A DNA stretch of 64,000 bases, taken from assembly GCF_019455385.1 (NCBI RefSeq), contig NZ_JACOFR010000011.1, forward strand, positions 166,411-230,410. The letters run 5' to 3'. The notes below the pieces were generated by a model, which was not told where the DNA came from, ran no database searches, and worked only from the letters and a program-made list of their open reading frames with translations. Shown one piece after another: positions 62,608-64,000 of this stretch. The stretch's first letter is position 1. Every line of letters starts with the position of its first letter. Both the position numbers and the translations under genes were made by a program. The DNA is from Bradyrhizobium sp. BR 10289. GTDB taxonomy: Bacteria > Pseudomonadota > Alphaproteobacteria > Rhizobiales > Xanthobacteraceae.

Positions 62608-63561
62608 GTGGCGAGATTTGTAAATGTGGCAGCCGGCCAGCTTGGCCCGATTGCGCGATCCGAGACGCGAACCGAGGTCGTGGCGCGGCTGATGGCGTTG
62701 ATGCGCCAGGCGCACGCGAACGGTTGCGACCTGATCGTCTATCCGGAGCTGGCGCTGACGACGTTCTTCCCACGCTGGTACTTTGAGGACCAGGCCGAGA
62801 TCGACAGCTTCTTCGAGCGCGAAATGCCGGGGCCGGAGACAAAACGCCTGTTCGATCTCGGCCGCGAGCTCGGCATCGGATTCTATCTCGGCTATGCCGA
62901 GCTGACCGTCGAGGACAGCATCGTCAGGCGCTACAACACCTCCATTCTCGTCGACAGGAGCGGCGCGATCGTCCTGAGATATCGCAAGGTCCATCTGCCC
63001 GGCCATGCCGAGCACGAACCGTGGCGCAAATTCCAGCATCTGGAGAAGCGCTATTTTGAGCCTGGCTCTGGCTTCGGCGTGACCAATGCCTTCGGCGGCG
63101 TGATGGGCATGGCGATCTGCAACGATCGCCGCTGGAGCGAGACCTACCGGGTGATGGGTTTGCAAGGCGTCGAGATGGTGATGATCGGCTACAACACGCC
63201 GGTGCACAATCCGCCCGCACCCGAACATGACGATCTCTCGCTGTTCCACAATCATCTGGTGATGCAGTCCGGCGCTTATCAGAACGGCACCTTCGTGGTC
63301 GGCGTCGCCAAGGCGGGCGTGGAAGAGGGCGTCGACCATATCGGCGGCAGCTGCATCATCGCGCCCTCGGGCGAGATCATCGCGCGCTGCACGACCAAGG
63401 GCGACGAGATCGCGCTGGCGCGCTGCGATCTCGATCTCTGCCATTCCTACAAGCGCACGACCTTCAATTTCGACATCCACCGCCAGCCGCGGGCCTACGG
63501 GATGATCGTCGAGCGGAAGGGTGTGACCACGATGGCGGATGGGACGGCGGTGAAGCGGTGA
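62608..63561 (+). CDS. N-carbamoyl-D-amino acid hydrolase (D-carbamoylase)
   Basis: The enzyme splits N-carbamoyl-D-amino acids to D-amino acid, CO2 and ammonia. The 317-residue nitrilase-fold protein has the Glu-Lys-Cys triad in VYPELALTTFFPRWYF, YRKVHLPGH and MAICNDRRWSE, and FQHLEKRYFEPG, GYNTPVHNPP and FDIHRQPRAYG, all close to the Agrobacterium enzyme from memory. The GTG at 62608 after AAGGACAG is taken as start; a GTG at 62593 is the alternative. No hydantoinase lies nearby. Confidence 0.9.
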   Translation: MARFVNVAAGQLGPIARSETRTEVVARLMALMRQAHANGCDLIVYPELALTTFFPRWYFEDQAEIDSFFEREMPGPETKRLFDLGRELGIGFYLGYAELTVEDSIVRRYNTSILVDRSGAIVLRYRKVHLPGHAEHEPWRKFQHLEKRYFEPGSGFGVTNAFGGVMGMAICNDRRWSETYRVMGLQGVEMVMIGYNTPVHNPPAPEHDDLSLFHNHLVMQSGAYQNGTFVVGVAKAGVEEGVDHIGGSCIIAPSGEIIARCTTKGDEIALARCDLDLCHSYKRTTFNFDIHRQPRAYGMIVERKGVTTMADGTAVKR

Positions 63562-63571
63562 GCGTGGCTTC

Positions 63572-63661
63572 GTAGCCCGGATGGAGCGAAGCGCAATCCG
63601 GGGCTGCTCGCCCCGCATTTGGTACCGTCCCGGATTGCGCGCTGCGCTCCATCCGGGCTAC
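63572..63661. repeat. Inverted repeat GTAGCCCGGATGGAGCG type
   Basis: Outer arms GTAGCCCGGATGGAGCG and CGCTCCATCCGGGCTAC pair perfectly (17 bases); inner GCAATCCGGG and CCCGGATTGC pair too. Confidence 0.9.
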
Positions 63662-64000
63662 GGGTGCCCAAATTTGCCCGACGGGCAAGACACCCAGGAT
63701 GCTGTCAATCCGCCTCGCCAAAAATATTCCTCTTTACCGAAATTCGGATTTGTCGTATGGATTGCGCATCCCGGCTCGATCTTGAGGGGCGATCGCGCGT
63801 CGTCACGTATCGCGGACTGGGTTGCGGTGGACGCGGCAGCGTCGGCACGAGGGTTGCGGGCAGGGCGGGTAGTCCCCGTGAGCTCGTAAACGCGTGCGGA
63901 CGAACGGCGCTGTCAGGTTCGTCTCGTCTGTAAGTTTCCGGCTCTGGCAACAGGGTCGGGAATACTGCGGGCCAAGGCGGACCGTGCGTACGGCAAAACC
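63662..64000. other. Right-edge stretch without a convincing gene
   Basis: Frames here are Arg/Gly/Ser rich and lack ribosome sites or motifs. From memory, similar sequence with GACTGGGTTGCGGTGGACGC recurs in several Bradyrhizobium genomes, so it may be a dispersed vestige. A gene beyond the edge cannot be excluded. Confidence 0.4.

Overview
The window is about 64 kb of GC-rich alphaproteobacterial chromosome, and gene content and order point to Bradyrhizobium or a very close relative. The signs are the nadQ/nadABC arrangement, DUF1236, DUF6894 and TIGR02301 proteins, many short palindromic intergenic repeats, and GGAAC-N16/17-CGTT (sigma-EcfG type) promoters. No plasmid, phage, insertion sequence, CRISPR array or rRNA was seen. 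One tRNA gene, tRNA-Pro(CGG), is present.

Layout. 0-16.5 kb: housekeeping genes (rnhB cut by the left edge, a membrane glycosyltransferase-like protein, an unusual family 4-like uracil-DNA glycosylase, ETF-ubiquinone oxidoreductase, a TPR lipoprotein-like secreted protein, ispE), a divergent AEC transporter/LysR pair, an HxlR-fabF operon with a perfect inverted-repeat operator, polyprenyl diphosphate synthase, a DUF2007/methyltransferase pair and an S49 peptidase. 16.5-26 kb: glyQS, small secreted and membrane proteins, ppdK with a histone-like basic tail, and a SleB-type wall hydrolase. 26-33.5 kb: nadABC with twin operators, an MFS transporter, acuI and two small uncharacterised genes. 33.9-39.8 kb: three tandem methyl-accepting chemotaxis proteins. 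39.8-46.4 kb: a leftward series holding DUF2339, nadQ, a dual-specificity phosphatase, an HD hydrolase, tag and ygfZ. 46.5-51.6 kb: a dihydroorotase-like enzyme, a sulfurtransferase, Nudix and YedK-type proteins. 51.7-57.4 kb: a leftward six-gene run (tsaC, FAD oxidase, GNAT, Nudix, GrdB-like, CaiB-like). 57.5-64 kb: tRNA-Pro followed by a looser region of very small genes, topoisomerase IB, a Bug-type binding protein and a D-carbamoylase, ending in repeats.

How it fits together. Two regulatory circuits can be read from the sequence. NadQ (42.5-43.5 kb) probably represses nadABC through two ACTCAAA-type palindromes upstream of nadA, some 13 kb away. The region after tRNA-Pro carries several GGAAC-N16-(C/G)NTT elements at sensible distances before start codons of tiny genes and of topoisomerase IB, which suggests a local general-stress regulon. 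A further exact match precedes an otherwise overlooked 32-codon gene at 15.4 kb. The best candidates for undescribed biology are this set of small stress-type genes, the uracil-DNA glycosylase that has lost Fe-S ligand cysteines, the GrdB-like/CaiB-like pair, and the ppdK tail. All functional statements come from reading motifs by eye; no database search was run.
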